Assembly (NCBI RefSeq): GCF_002896875.1
Contig: NZ_CP023278.1
Location: forward strand, 4,968,501-5,032,500
Direction: 5' to 3'
Origin: Nostoc sp. CENA543
GTDB lineage: Bacteria > Cyanobacteriota > Cyanobacteriia > Cyanobacteriales > Nostocaceae
Length of the DNA: 64,000 nucleotides
A model generated the notes under the pieces. It was not told the DNA's origin. It was given only the letters and a program-made list of their open reading frames with translations, and searched no databases. Numbering within the stretch: position 1 is the first letter of the stretch; each line of letters starts with the position of its first letter. The position numbers and the translations under genes are program-made. This document shows, in pieces, positions 17,002 through 26,100 of the stretch.

Positions 17002-19161
17002 ATGAAGCGTCGGAGTTTTATACAAAGGATTGGCTCAATACTCGCTGTTTTGGGTGTGACTGAAGCTGAATGGTTGACTTTTAGTGACCGCTATTATCAA
17101 GCTTTAGCTCAACCAACACCCCGTAAATTAGCTTTATTGATTGGTATTAATAATTACAAAAATATTCCTGCTCTCAATGGTTGTCTCACTGATGTCGAAC
17201 TGCAAAAAGAACTGTTGATTCATCGGTTCGGCTTCCAATCTTCAGATATTCTGACGCTGACTGATGAACAAGCTAGCAGAGAATTCATTGAGGCGGCTTT
17301 TAGTGAACACCTCACCCAGCAAGCCAAAGCCGGGGATGTGGTAGTTTTCCATTTTAGCGGTTATGGGACACGGATTCAGGTAGCACCGGGGCAAATCCAA
17401 AATGCTTTAGTACCTACCGATGAAAATCAAGCATTACAAAACGCTCCCGTAGGTAATTATTTATTAGAAGAAACCTTATTATTACTATTGCGATCGCTCT
17501 CTACAGCTCGAATCACGGCAGTTTTAGACACTAGTTATTCTCCCCCTAATACCATCCAAACTAAAGGTTTAAGAATTCGCGCCTTTCCAGAATCAGCACA
17601 GGTGCAATTAGCAGCCGATGAACTAGCATTTCTACAAAAACTCAAAACCCAAACCGCTAGCAAAACTCCAGATGTAGAACTCAATAGTCCGGCTGTGGTG
17701 CTATCGGCTACCTCAGATATACAGCAAGTCGCTAGGGAAGTTTTACTATCTGGATTTAGTGCAGGGTTATTTACCTATGCTTTAACCCAACAATTATGGG
17801 AGTCTACCCCATCTACTACTATTCAAGTCAGTTTTTCTCGTGTTGCTAGTGCAATGTCTCAGTTGGGGAGTAAACAACAACCTGCACTTGTGAGTAACAA
17901 GAAAAATCAAGCGGGAGTAACTATAGAAAATCTACTCCCCGATGGTAATAACGGGGCTGAAGGTGCAATCATCGCTACAGAGGAGGACGGTAAAGCCGCG
18001 CAGATATGGCTAGGAGGGCTACCCGCCCAGGTTTTAGAATACTACGGTAGTAATTCTCGCTTGGCTTTGTCTACAGGGGAAGAATTGGTGGTGCGATCGC
18101 GCACGGGATTAACCGCCAAAGCACAACTTGCTAAAATCAGTGATGCAACTCCCCTACAAGCGGGACAACTCCTGCAAGAAACAGTGCGGATATTACCGAG
18201 AAATATTAATTTAACAGTCGCTTTAAATACAAATTTAGAAAGAATTGAACGGGTAGATGCTACGAGTGCGTTTGCAGCCGTTCCCCACGTTTCCACTGTA
18301 GTCGAGGGAGAACAACCCGCCGACTACATATTTGGTAAACTCCTACAAACCCCCAGTCGCTATGGTTTATTTTCCTTGGGTGGTGAACCCATACCTAGCA
18401 CCACGGGGGAATTTGGCGAAGCTGTAAAAGTAGCCGCACTACGACTAGCCAAAAAATTACCCTCATTGTTAGCTGCAAAGTTATGGCGACTCACAGAAAA
18501 TGAAGGTTCATCACGCTTACCTGTCAAAGCCAGCTTAGAGGTTGTAGGAATTTCACCAAGAGTAGTATTACAACGGGAAACCCTACGAAATGCTGTAGTG
18601 GAAACTTCTACTAAAAAATCATCAAGTACCCAGTATGCTACCCTTAAAACTCCTGTGATTCCCATTGGTAGTAGGGTGCAGTATCGAGTGCAGAACAAAA
18701 GCCAAAACCCAATTTATTTAATGCTATTAGGGATGAAAAATCATCGGACTGCGATCGCATTTTATCCTTGGCAAATTATCTCAGAAGCCGAAGCCCCCGA
18801 CAATAAACTGCAACTCCAACCCATAATTATCGCCCCTGGTGAAACAATCACCTTACCCCAAACCGCCACAACATCAGGCTGGACGATTGCGGGGCCTGCT
18901 TATGAATGCGAATATCAATTAATTTTGAGTACCGCACCCTTTAAAGAAACTTTGAAAGCCTTAGAAATAGCCAAATCTCCCACAGGCGACCAACAACCAA
19001 TTAGTACACTAGTAAATCCCTTAGTAATTGCCCAAGCCTTAATGCAAGACTTACACAATGCTAGTAATAGTAAGACTGAGACAGGTAGCACAGTTACCGA
19101 TACTTATATATTAGACGTAAATCATTGGGCAAGTCTCAACTTTAGTTTTCAAGTCGCCTAG
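17002..19161 (+). CDS. Caspase-family (orthocaspase) protein with substituted catalytic dyad
   Basis: A 719-residue protein. The N-terminus (KRRSFIQRIG, then a hydrophobic stretch) resembles a twin-arginine signal, so export is likely. A caspase p20-like fold follows at about residues 40-290 (RKLALLIGINNYKNIPALNGCLTDVELQKELLI). The catalytic His of the usual H-x-S-G-H-G motif is replaced: HFSGYG, Y121. The catalytic Cys of D-x-C/S-C-H-S-G is replaced too: LDTSYS, S178. This matches the 'YS' pseudo-orthocaspase type known in cyanobacteria. The C-terminal part (about 560-650, RVQYRVQNKSQNPIYLMLLGM, then IIIAPGETITLP) resembles a DUF4384-type module. Proteolytic activity is unlikely; a scaffold or binding role is inferred. 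Confidence 0.88.
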   Translation: MKRRSFIQRIGSILAVLGVTEAEWLTFSDRYYQALAQPTPRKLALLIGINNYKNIPALNGCLTDVELQKELLIHRFGFQSSDILTLTDEQASREFIEAAFSEHLTQQAKAGDVVVFHFSGYGTRIQVAPGQIQNALVPTDENQALQNAPVGNYLLEETLLLLLRSLSTARITAVLDTSYSPPNTIQTKGLRIRAFPESAQVQLAADELAFLQKLKTQTASKTPDVELNSPAVVLSATSDIQQVAREVLLSGFSAGLFTYALTQQLWESTPSTTIQVSFSRVASAMSQLGSKQQPALVSNKKNQAGVTIENLLPDGNNGAEGAIIATEEDGKAAQIWLGGLPAQVLEYYGSNSRLALSTGEELVVRSRTGLTAKAQLAKISDATPLQAGQLLQETVRILPRNINLTVALNTNLERIERVDATSAFAAVPHVSTVVEGEQPADYIFGKLLQTPSRYGLFSLGGEPIPSTTGEFGEAVKVAALRLAKKLPSLLAAKLWRLTENEGSSRLPVKASLEVVGISPRVVLQRETLRNAVVETSTKKSSSTQYATLKTPVIPIGSRVQYRVQNKSQNPIYLMLLGMKNHRTAIAFYPWQIISEAEAPDNKLQLQPIIIAPGETITLPQTATTSGWTIAGPAYECEYQLILSTAPFKETLKALEIAKSPTGDQQPISTLVNPLVIAQALMQDLHNASNSKTETGSTVTDTYILDVNHWASLNFSFQVA

Positions 19162-19376
19162 TAAAAAAAATCACAGTAAAAATAAATCACCAACCTGCGG
19201 TCAAGAGAACAAACAACGAGGAATGAGTAAAAGTCTTCCTCTAACCAATCCCCAGTCCCCAATCCCCAACTTAAGTACGACGAGCATTTATTTCATCCGT
19301 AAGATGGAATGCGGGAAAAACTTGACGACAGTAGAAGAGCAATTTTGATGCAAGTTTTTCTTGCAGAGGTCAAATA

Positions 19377-20495
19377 ATGACAAACAGCAAAAGCGATCGC
19401 CAAATCCGTTATGCTGTGGTTGGCTTGGGTTGGTTTGCTCAAGAAGCCGCTTTACCTGCATTTGCTCACAGTGAAAATTCCAAATTAGTCGCGCTAGTTT
19501 CAGACGATCCCGAAAAACTGGAAGAACTCAGCCAAAAGTATGGCGTTGACCATACTTACTCTTATGAAGAATATGAGGACTGTCTAGCCAGTGATGAAAT
19601 TGATGCTGTTTATATTGCATTACCCAATCACTTACATTGTGAATACACCGTGCGTGCTGCTAATCAAGCAATTCATGTTTTGTGTGAAAAGCCAATGGCC
19701 GTAACCGAACAAGAATGCGAGTCCATGATTAAGGCTGCAAACGACAACGGTGTCAAACTGATGATTGCTTACCGACTACACCTAGAACCAGCAAATCTAG
19801 AAGCAGTGGAAATAGTCAACTCCCAGCAAATTGGTGAAGTGCGGGCTTTTAACTCAGTTTTTACTCAACAAGTAGAACAGGGTAATATTCGTCTGCGAGA
19901 CATTACTGGCGGTGGTACACTCTACGATATTGGTATTTACTGCATTAATGCTGCACGCTACTTATTTCAGGACGAACCTACAGAAGTGTTTGCAGTAGCC
20001 GCCACTAAGGGAGAACAACGCTTTAGTGAAGTGGAAGAAATGACTAGTGTGATTCTCCGCTTTCCTAATGAACGCCTAGCAACGTTTACCTGTAGCTTTG
20101 GAGGAGCAAAGGTTTCTAATTATCAAGTTGTGGGAACTAAAGGCGATTTATTTGTTGAATCCGCCTACACATGGCAAGGAGAAATCAAGCATTATCTAAC
20201 AATTGAGGGTCAAACTCAAGAACGGAATTTTCCCCGCCACGACCAACTAGCAGCTGAATTTACCTATTTTTCTGACTGTATTTTGTCAGATCAAGAACCC
20301 GAACCAAACGGTATTGAAGGACTAATTGATGTCAGAATTATTCAAGCACTATATCAATCTATTGCCACAGGTCAACCTGTAACAATTCCAACTCTTGAAC
20401 GTGATCAACGTCCCACATCAGATCAATCGATTGAACGTCCTCCCGTGGAAGAGAAGCCAGATTTAATTCATGCTGCTTCACCCGGTGGTGAGTAA
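19377..20495 (+). CDS. Gfo/Idh/MocA family oxidoreductase
   Basis: A 372-residue NAD(P)-dependent sugar dehydrogenase-type protein. The N-terminal Rossmann fold begins IRYAVVGLGWFAQEAALPAF (about 10-29). The family motif CEKPMA is at about residues 103-108, and the C-terminal alpha/beta domain carries GGGTLYDIGIYCINAARYLF with the catalytic-type D and H/Y region. It resembles glucose-fructose oxidoreductases. A flexible, proline- and acid-rich tail closes the protein (ERDQRPTSDQSIERPPVEEKP). The substrate is unknown. It is monocistronic. Confidence 0.92.
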   Translation: MTNSKSDRQIRYAVVGLGWFAQEAALPAFAHSENSKLVALVSDDPEKLEELSQKYGVDHTYSYEEYEDCLASDEIDAVYIALPNHLHCEYTVRAANQAIHVLCEKPMAVTEQECESMIKAANDNGVKLMIAYRLHLEPANLEAVEIVNSQQIGEVRAFNSVFTQQVEQGNIRLRDITGGGTLYDIGIYCINAARYLFQDEPTEVFAVAATKGEQRFSEVEEMTSVILRFPNERLATFTCSFGGAKVSNYQVVGTKGDLFVESAYTWQGEIKHYLTIEGQTQERNFPRHDQLAAEFTYFSDCILSDQEPEPNGIEGLIDVRIIQALYQSIATGQPVTIPTLERDQRPTSDQSIERPPVEEKPDLIHAASPGGE

Positions 20496-20526
20496 CATAA
20501 TCAATCAATACAGTGCAGATAAATAG

Positions 20527-20578
20527 TTTGTAGTAAGGACTTTAGTCCTGAGATGACGACTAAAGTCCTTACTAAGAA
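20527..20578. repeat. Hairpin repeat family, copy 2
   Basis: GTTTGTAGTAAGGACTTTAG pairs with CTAAAGTCCTTACTAAGAAC. It lies between convergent genes, where its stem may act as a bidirectional transcript end. Copies: 7217-7270 and 57396-57450. Confidence 0.75.
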
Positions 20579-20594
20579 CTTCTTCTTCCTGCAA

Positions 20595-21143
20595 TTAATT
20601 CATCAGATAAAAACAGAAAATTTCTGCTACCTTGCCATTTTTAATTGTGAAATTTAAACCTGCGGGACTTGGTTCGTCAATTCCGTAGCTTAAAGTAGTG
20701 AACTGTCCATTTTCACTATTGGGGGGTTTACCATAAACTTTCAGAACTTTTGCTTGACTATCTCCGACTTTTATACCATTGACAGTGGCGTATTTAGGAC
20801 TGGTAACTGTGATTTGATAGACAGTAAAGTAACGAGGCTGTACACCTTCATCTAAATCAATAGTGATGCCCGAATATTTCAAAGTCCGCACATTACCAAT
20901 AGCAGGGAAAAACTTATTTTCCACTTTCAATGGTTTACCTAAAAGCCTCCTCACTACCTGCTCAGACATGGAAAGTTTAATTTTACCTACTTCTAAACTC
21001 CTGGTGGTAATGCCTTTTGTCTGCTGTTTAATATTTTGAGCAATGAAATCTTGAGAAGTATTAGCCTTGACTGAACTAATATTGTAATCAGAAAAGGTGA
21101 AACTTAAAGTAGCGATCGCCAGAAAAATTGTTCTTAAGTACAT
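20595..21143 (-). CDS. Secreted hypothetical protein, partner of the upstream EF-hand protein
   Basis: A 182-residue protein with an N-terminal signal (MYLRTIFLAIATLSFTF). The mature part contains two similar half-repeats: 'VGKIKLSMSEQVVRRLLGKPLKVEN' and 'VNGIKVGDSQAKVLKVYGKPPNSEN', each followed by a beta-rich stretch. This 'G-x-S-x-x-x-V-x-x-x-x-G-x-P' pattern recalls SmpA/OmlA-like and related envelope folds. It starts only two bases after the stop of the 412-residue gene, so the two form an operon. Function unknown. Confidence 0.78.
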   Translation of the reverse strand: MYLRTIFLAIATLSFTFSDYNISSVKANTSQDFIAQNIKQQTKGITTRSLEVGKIKLSMSEQVVRRLLGKPLKVENKFFPAIGNVRTLKYSGITIDLDEGVQPRYFTVYQITVTSPKYATVNGIKVGDSQAKVLKVYGKPPNSENGQFTTLSYGIDEPSPAGLNFTIKNGKVAEIFCFYLMN

Positions 21144-21145
21144 AA

Positions 21146-22384
21146 CTAATTAAACCAAGCTGCAAATTGAAAAAATTGTCCGCGAAAAACTTCTAATAAT
21201 CTCTGCCAAGTCGCTGCATCAGTTTGTTTACCAAACTCCAAATAGGGAGCAGCCGCAGTTCCTTGAACCCACAAAATTAAATCAAACGGTTGCGGTTCAG
21301 TAAAAACTTTATTGAGATTAATCCCTCTAACTTCGCGTTTTCGCCAAAAGGGAATTAACTTTTTACCAGTGAGTAAAGTATCAGCTTCATCTAAAAATGC
21401 TAACCAACTATCAATCATTTCTTGAGTCACTGCTGCATTAGGGATTACAGCCTTTTGTTTGGGGTTGGGTAGCCATTCTCGGTCATTATCGGTTTCCGCT
21501 AAAATGGCATCCCAAGACTGACGACTTAAGCCTGTCACCGCTTGTAAATGTTCGATTGCAGCTCTTAACCTTTCTGGTTCAGCCACAGGAAAATTCATCA
21601 GGTGAACAAAGGCTACAATGTCGCTAATGTCAATATTACCGAAGCTGAATATACCTGTACCTTTAGCTAAAAATGGATAAGCTGATTGAGGATTAGCAAA
21701 GACTAAATGACCTGTAGAATCAAACAATTTACTTTCATCGTATCCCAAAACAGTTTGAGTCATGGCAGAGAGTAAATTACAGTAACCTTTGAGCCAAATG
21801 ACATCACCGAAATCAAAGGCGATCGCAAAATTTTCGGCAGCTTTTTCGGTGGTTTGTATCCCTGACAATAAACTAAAAGTTTTCCAGAAAGATTCATTTT
21901 CTTCTAGCTTCCCATCAGCATTAAAATCCATCCGTGTTAAACCAAGCCGCACAGGCAATTTAACTTTACTATCTTTAATAGGTTCAAGAGTGGCTCTGAT
22001 TTTAGTTAAATCATCCAGTAAATTTTGCAAAATATTGCGAGCGTCTTTGTAAGTGACTGGTTGCGGTTGCGGATTTTCTGGTACAGGTAAACGCAAAATC
22101 GGAAAAAATTGGGTAATACCGTTTTGCTGTAAACCATAACGGTACAATGACTGCATTAACTTTTCAGTTGCACCCATTAGTTGTACAATACCCAAACCAA
22201 ACCGCGTCTGATCATCATTTTGGTTCTCTTGAATCTTGGCAACTAAGGCTGCTTCACCCTCTTGAAATTGAGCATTAATTAAGTAAGTCTCAATCTCTGC
22301 AAAAGGCGTTTTTGATTGTGCTAGTGGTGCAAAGTGAAATAAAAGCAAAAGAGTCAGTAGAAGAGAGCATAAAAAAAGACGCAT
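21146..22384 (-). CDS. Secreted hypothetical protein with one EF-hand-like loop
   Basis: A 412-residue exported protein (signal MRLFLCSLLLTLLLLFHFAPLAQS). The first 70 residues resemble a TPR-like helical pair (FQEGEAALVAKIQENQNDDQTRFGLGIVQLM). At about residues 152-163 DFNADGKLEENE forms a canonical EF-hand calcium loop (D-x-N-x-D-G-x-L-x-x-x-E). No catalytic site is recognised. Genes of this type occur in cyanobacteria as conserved hypotheticals. It is cotranscribed with the 182-residue secreted protein. Confidence 0.8.
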   Translation of the reverse strand: MRLFLCSLLLTLLLLFHFAPLAQSKTPFAEIETYLINAQFQEGEAALVAKIQENQNDDQTRFGLGIVQLMGATEKLMQSLYRYGLQQNGITQFFPILRLPVPENPQPQPVTYKDARNILQNLLDDLTKIRATLEPIKDSKVKLPVRLGLTRMDFNADGKLEENESFWKTFSLLSGIQTTEKAAENFAIAFDFGDVIWLKGYCNLLSAMTQTVLGYDESKLFDSTGHLVFANPQSAYPFLAKGTGIFSFGNIDISDIVAFVHLMNFPVAEPERLRAAIEHLQAVTGLSRQSWDAILAETDNDREWLPNPKQKAVIPNAAVTQEMIDSWLAFLDEADTLLTGKKLIPFWRKREVRGINLNKVFTEPQPFDLILWVQGTAAAPYLEFGKQTDAATWQRLLEVFRGQFFQFAAWFN

Positions 22385-23250
22385 AACTTCTGATTCTCAG
22401 TGGTCTTCGATAGTTGCCACACTATATCCTAAAATGACTTTTTATACTCCGTATCTTAACTTTTCCTCAAGCTTGATTCCTCTAAGGGTTGATTTTCTCA
22501 AAATTTCGCAACATTTCGGCTGTGATTCCATCAATACTGCATCACCAATAGAACGTGAGCCATTTTTTTTAAGAAGTGGTGACTTGTGAGTAATAGCTCA
22601 TTAAAAATAAGTTTTTATGCTATTGCTAAACTGCAAAAATCACTGCTAAAGTAACAAAACTATGTGCAAATACAGCATAATTCTTCTACTACCATTAATG
22701 ATTAATTATGTTCACAAAGTTATCAGAATAGTTTCAGTAAAATGTTACTAGGTAGAACCAAAATTATCTGCGGGTGTGATATTTCGATGATAAATTTGGC
22801 ATTACATTGCTAAAACAGCCCCATAAAGTCATATAAGTTGCAGAAAATTTTGGCAAAGTTTGGCAAACTGAAATCTATCTGAAAAATCAGATTCCTCATT
22901 TAAATAACTTACGAATACTCAACTATTCGTGAGAGACAGTAACCCAGTTTTAGTAGAGAAAGCAGGGTGATTAAGTCTAGTCACTATAGGTAGTTAAAAT
23001 CCAAAATTTGCATCTCACCTCATAGCTGATTCAAGCTGTGAAGTTAAATATTTATCAGGTATAGGCTGAGTGCCGAGTAGTGTTAGCGGTAGCGGGGCGT
23101 TTAGCCCGTGCTGTTAGTGGTAGCGCGGCGTTTAGCTGGTGCTGAGTGCTGAGTTGGGGGATTTTTCTCCCCTGCCCCCTGCCCCCTGCCCCCCTGCCTC
23201 CTACCTCCTTCCTTTCATTAAAGAAATTTCAGATAAACGGGCAAAAAACC
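22385..23250. other. Long spacer upstream of devB
   Basis: The first 650 bases are AT-rich without a convincing ORF or RNA. I searched for GTA-N8-TAC (NtcA) and found none. A short dyad CGAATACTCAACTATTCG lies at 22912-22929. From 23065 onward the DNA is repeat material: 'gagtgctgag' units, two copies of the 'gttagcggtagcgcggcgtttagc' element and a CT-rich 'cccctgccccctgcc' run that leads to the devB start. Confidence 0.5.
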
Positions 23251-24675
23251 ATGTCAAGGGTGACTGAGCAGCAAAGTTCAAGAGAGCAGCCACTTGAGCT
23301 AGAACAACCTAAGATTTGGTGGGGTCTTGCTGTAGCTCTACCAGTAGCAGTTGCAGCCGGCTTATTAGCTACAGCCAAAATGGAGCAAATAGGCAAATTC
23401 AACCCATCTGTACCCATCAAACCAGTTGCTAGTAGTGTTAGTGCTTTAGGACGTTTAGAACCACAAGGAGAAGTGATTAGACTTTCTGCGCCAGTAGGAG
23501 GATTACAATCAGCTTCACGAGTTAAACAGCTCTTTGTCAAAGAGGGAGAACGTGTCAGAAAAGGTCAAGTGATCGCTATTTTAGATAATCATGATACCCA
23601 GCTAGCGGCTGTGGAAGAAGCAAAAGCCAAACTCTTAGAAAGCCGCGCTAATTTGGCACAGGTAAGAGTTGGTTCACCTAGAGATATTCAAGCGCAAACA
23701 GCAGTAATTGCGCGTTTGCAGGCTCAGTTACGCGGCGAAAGCGAAGCCCAACAAGCTACAGTTACGCGCATAGCTGCTCAATTAAGTGCGGAAAAAATTG
23801 CTCAACAAGCCACAGTTAACCGCTTAGAAGCTGAACTTAGGGGACAACAAGACAGTTTAAGAGCCACTCTCAACCGTATCCGCGCCGAGCAACGTAATGC
23901 TCAGGTGGATGCTGGACGCTATGAGTTTTTATACAGACAAGGGGCTATTTCCCAGCAAGAACGAGATAATAGGCGATTGAGCGCGATTACAGCAAATCAG
24001 CAGGTAATCGAAACCCAAGCAAGCCTACGTCAAGCAGTAGCGACTATCCGCCAGCAAGTAGCAGAAGCCAGAGCCAACCAAGTCAAAACTCTATCTACTT
24101 TGCAACAGCAGCTAATAGAAGCTAAAGTTACTCGCGACAAAACCATCGCCACGCTGCAAAGACAAATCGACGAAGAAAAAGCCAGACTCAAAAGACTGGT
24201 GGAAGTTAGTCCTACCGATGTGCAGATGGCGCAAGCACAAGTGAGTAATGCGATCGCTAACCTCAGAAAAGCCGAAGCCGAACTAAAATTAAGCTACGTA
24301 CAAGCACCCACATCTGGAGAAATTTTAAAAGTTCATACCAAATCAGGTGAAGCTATTAGCTCAGAAGGTATAGCCGAAATGGGTGATACTGAGCAAATGA
24401 CGGTAGTTGCGGAAGTTCCAGAAGACAGCATTGGTAGAGTGCGTGTTGGTCAAAATGTCACTGTCTCTAGTGATAACGGTGCATTTAGCGGCGAAATCAG
24501 AGGAACTGTCACCGAAATTGGTAGAAGAATCGGCAAAAAAGACGTACTCAACAATGATCCCGCAGCTGATGTTGATGCCAGAGTCGTAGAAGTCAAAATC
24601 ACTTTGTCACCAGAAGATAGTCAAAAAGTTTCTGGTTTAACCAACGCCAAAGTATTAGTTGAAATTAATAACTAA
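23251..24675 (+). CDS. devB: DevB-type membrane fusion (HlyD family) subunit of an ABC exporter
   Basis: A periplasmic adaptor of about 475 residues in the DevBCA family. One N-terminal membrane anchor (WWGLAVALPVAVAAGLLATA, about 28-47) is followed by a split biotinyl-lipoyl domain (VSALGRLEPQGEVIRLSAP, and LSYVQAPTSGEILKVH) around a long coiled-coil hairpin (about 115-355) that should reach an outer-membrane TolC/HgdD channel. I place the start at ATG 23251 (MSRVTEQQ); the frame upstream is repeat DNA. It is followed by devC and devA. DevBCA of Anabaena exports heterocyst glycolipids, but several paralogous sets exist, so this copy's cargo is open. Confidence 0.92.
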   Translation: MSRVTEQQSSREQPLELEQPKIWWGLAVALPVAVAAGLLATAKMEQIGKFNPSVPIKPVASSVSALGRLEPQGEVIRLSAPVGGLQSASRVKQLFVKEGERVRKGQVIAILDNHDTQLAAVEEAKAKLLESRANLAQVRVGSPRDIQAQTAVIARLQAQLRGESEAQQATVTRIAAQLSAEKIAQQATVNRLEAELRGQQDSLRATLNRIRAEQRNAQVDAGRYEFLYRQGAISQQERDNRRLSAITANQQVIETQASLRQAVATIRQQVAEARANQVKTLSTLQQQLIEAKVTRDKTIATLQRQIDEEKARLKRLVEVSPTDVQMAQAQVSNAIANLRKAEAELKLSYVQAPTSGEILKVHTKSGEAISSEGIAEMGDTEQMTVVAEVPEDSIGRVRVGQNVTVSSDNGAFSGEIRGTVTEIGRRIGKKDVLNNDPAADVDARVVEVKITLSPEDSQKVSGLTNAKVLVEINN

Positions 24676-24714
24676 TCAAAGGGAACAGAAAACAGGGAAC
24701 AGTAATGAATTACC

Positions 24715-24786
24715 TGTTAACTGTTGACTATTGACCATTGACTATTGACTATTGACTATTGACTATTGACTAATAACTAATGACCA
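24715..24786. repeat. STRR array at the devB-devC junction
   Basis: About nine TATTGAC/TAATAAC heptamers. The last unit, TAATGAC, contains the ATG start codon of devC, so the repeat has grown up to and into the gene start. No separate ribosome-binding site is visible. Confidence 0.8.
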
Positions 24787-25958
24787 ATTTACTTACAACA
24801 ATTAATCGTAAAAAAATACCTCTGGCGTGGCTGCAATTAACACGAGAAAAAACTCGCCTCGCCGTCGCTTTAGCCGGAATTGCCTTTGCTGATATCTTGA
24901 TGTTTATGCAGCTTGGTTTCCGGGATGCACTGTATTACAGTAACGTCCGGTTACATACTAGTTTACAAGGTGATATTGTTTTATTAAATCGTCAATCTAA
25001 TGCTGTCTTGGCTATGAAAGGCTTTTCACAGCGACGATTGTATAAAGCTTTGGAATTACCATCTGTAAAATCAGTGCATCCCATCTATTTGGATTATTCA
25101 GTTTGGAAAAATCCTGATACTGGTAAAACTCGCAGCATTCTGGTATTTGGTATTAATCCTGAAACCAATCTCTTTAATTTACCAGGAGTACAGGAAAATC
25201 TAGATAAACTCAAACTGTCTGATACTGTTTTATTTGACCGTTCTTCTCGACAAGAATATGGGCCGATCGCCAAGTATTTTGAACAAGGTAAAAATGTCAC
25301 GGCAGAAGTTCGCAGACGACAAGTTAAAGTAGTAGGACTGTTTACTTTGGGTGCATCTTTTGGTGCAGATGGTAACTTAATTACCAGTGATGTCAATTTT
25401 TTACGTTTATTCCCTATTCGTCGTCAGGGGTTAATTGATATTGGTTTAATTAGATTAAAACCAGGTGCTAATGCGAATGCTGTTGCTCAAGAATTACGCA
25501 ATTATTTACCTCAAGATGTCAATGTTTTAACCAAACAAGAATTTATTGATTTTGAGCGTAATTATTGGGCAAGTAGTACAGCTATTGGTTTTATTTTCAC
25601 TTTAGGCACAATCATGGGTTTTATTGTGGGAACCGTGATTGTTTACCAAATTTTGTATACAGAGGTAACAGATCATTTATCGGAATATGCTACTTTAAAA
25701 GCCATAGGTTATACCCACAAATATTTATTAGGTGTCATTCTCCAAGAGGCATTAATATTAGCCCTAATTGGTTACATTCCTGGGTGGGCTTTTACAATGT
25801 TCATGTATCAAACTGCTAGAAACGCTACATTATTACCTGTATTTATGAGTTTTGAGCGTGCTGTGACAGTTCTGATTTTAACATTTGTAATGTGTGTAGT
25901 GTCTGGTACAATCGCCGTGAGAAAATTAAACTCTGCCGACCCAGCAGATATTTTTTAG
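24780..25958 (+). CDS. devC: DevC-type permease of an ABC exporter
   Basis: A 392-residue MacB/FtsX-like permease. It has the layout of one N-terminal membrane helix (about 27-47), a periplasmic domain of about 200 residues and three C-terminal helices (about 262-285, 318-340, 358-382). The N-terminal IPLAWLQLTREKTRLAVALAGIAFADILMFMQLGFRDAL is typical of DevC. It should pair with DevB and with the ATPase encoded downstream. The start codon lies within the last STRR heptamer, so translation may depend on an unusual initiation context. Confidence 0.94.
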   Translation: MTNLLTTINRKKIPLAWLQLTREKTRLAVALAGIAFADILMFMQLGFRDALYYSNVRLHTSLQGDIVLLNRQSNAVLAMKGFSQRRLYKALELPSVKSVHPIYLDYSVWKNPDTGKTRSILVFGINPETNLFNLPGVQENLDKLKLSDTVLFDRSSRQEYGPIAKYFEQGKNVTAEVRRRQVKVVGLFTLGASFGADGNLITSDVNFLRLFPIRRQGLIDIGLIRLKPGANANAVAQELRNYLPQDVNVLTKQEFIDFERNYWASSTAIGFIFTLGTIMGFIVGTVIVYQILYTEVTDHLSEYATLKAIGYTHKYLLGVILQEALILALIGYIPGWAFTMFMYQTARNATLLPVFMSFERAVTVLILTFVMCVVSGTIAVRKLNSADPADIF

Positions 25959-26100
25959 TCGAATTTTGCCTAAAATTTCAATTATAAATTTGACTTAAAT
26001 ACAGCAATATCAAGGTAAAAATGTGCTGATAAAGCTATAAATATTGTTTTAAATCACGAATCAGCATTTGAAATCATCACTATTAGCAAGTCAATTAACC

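Noticed and set aside
17341-17560. Calling the caspase-family gene an active metacaspase
   Set aside because: Both catalytic residues are replaced (Tyr and Ser), so activity is not supported.
23146-23250. Longer devB start
   Set aside because: The upstream in-frame sequence is a CT-rich repeat giving a proline/leucine run unlike DevB; ATG 23251 begins the family sequence.
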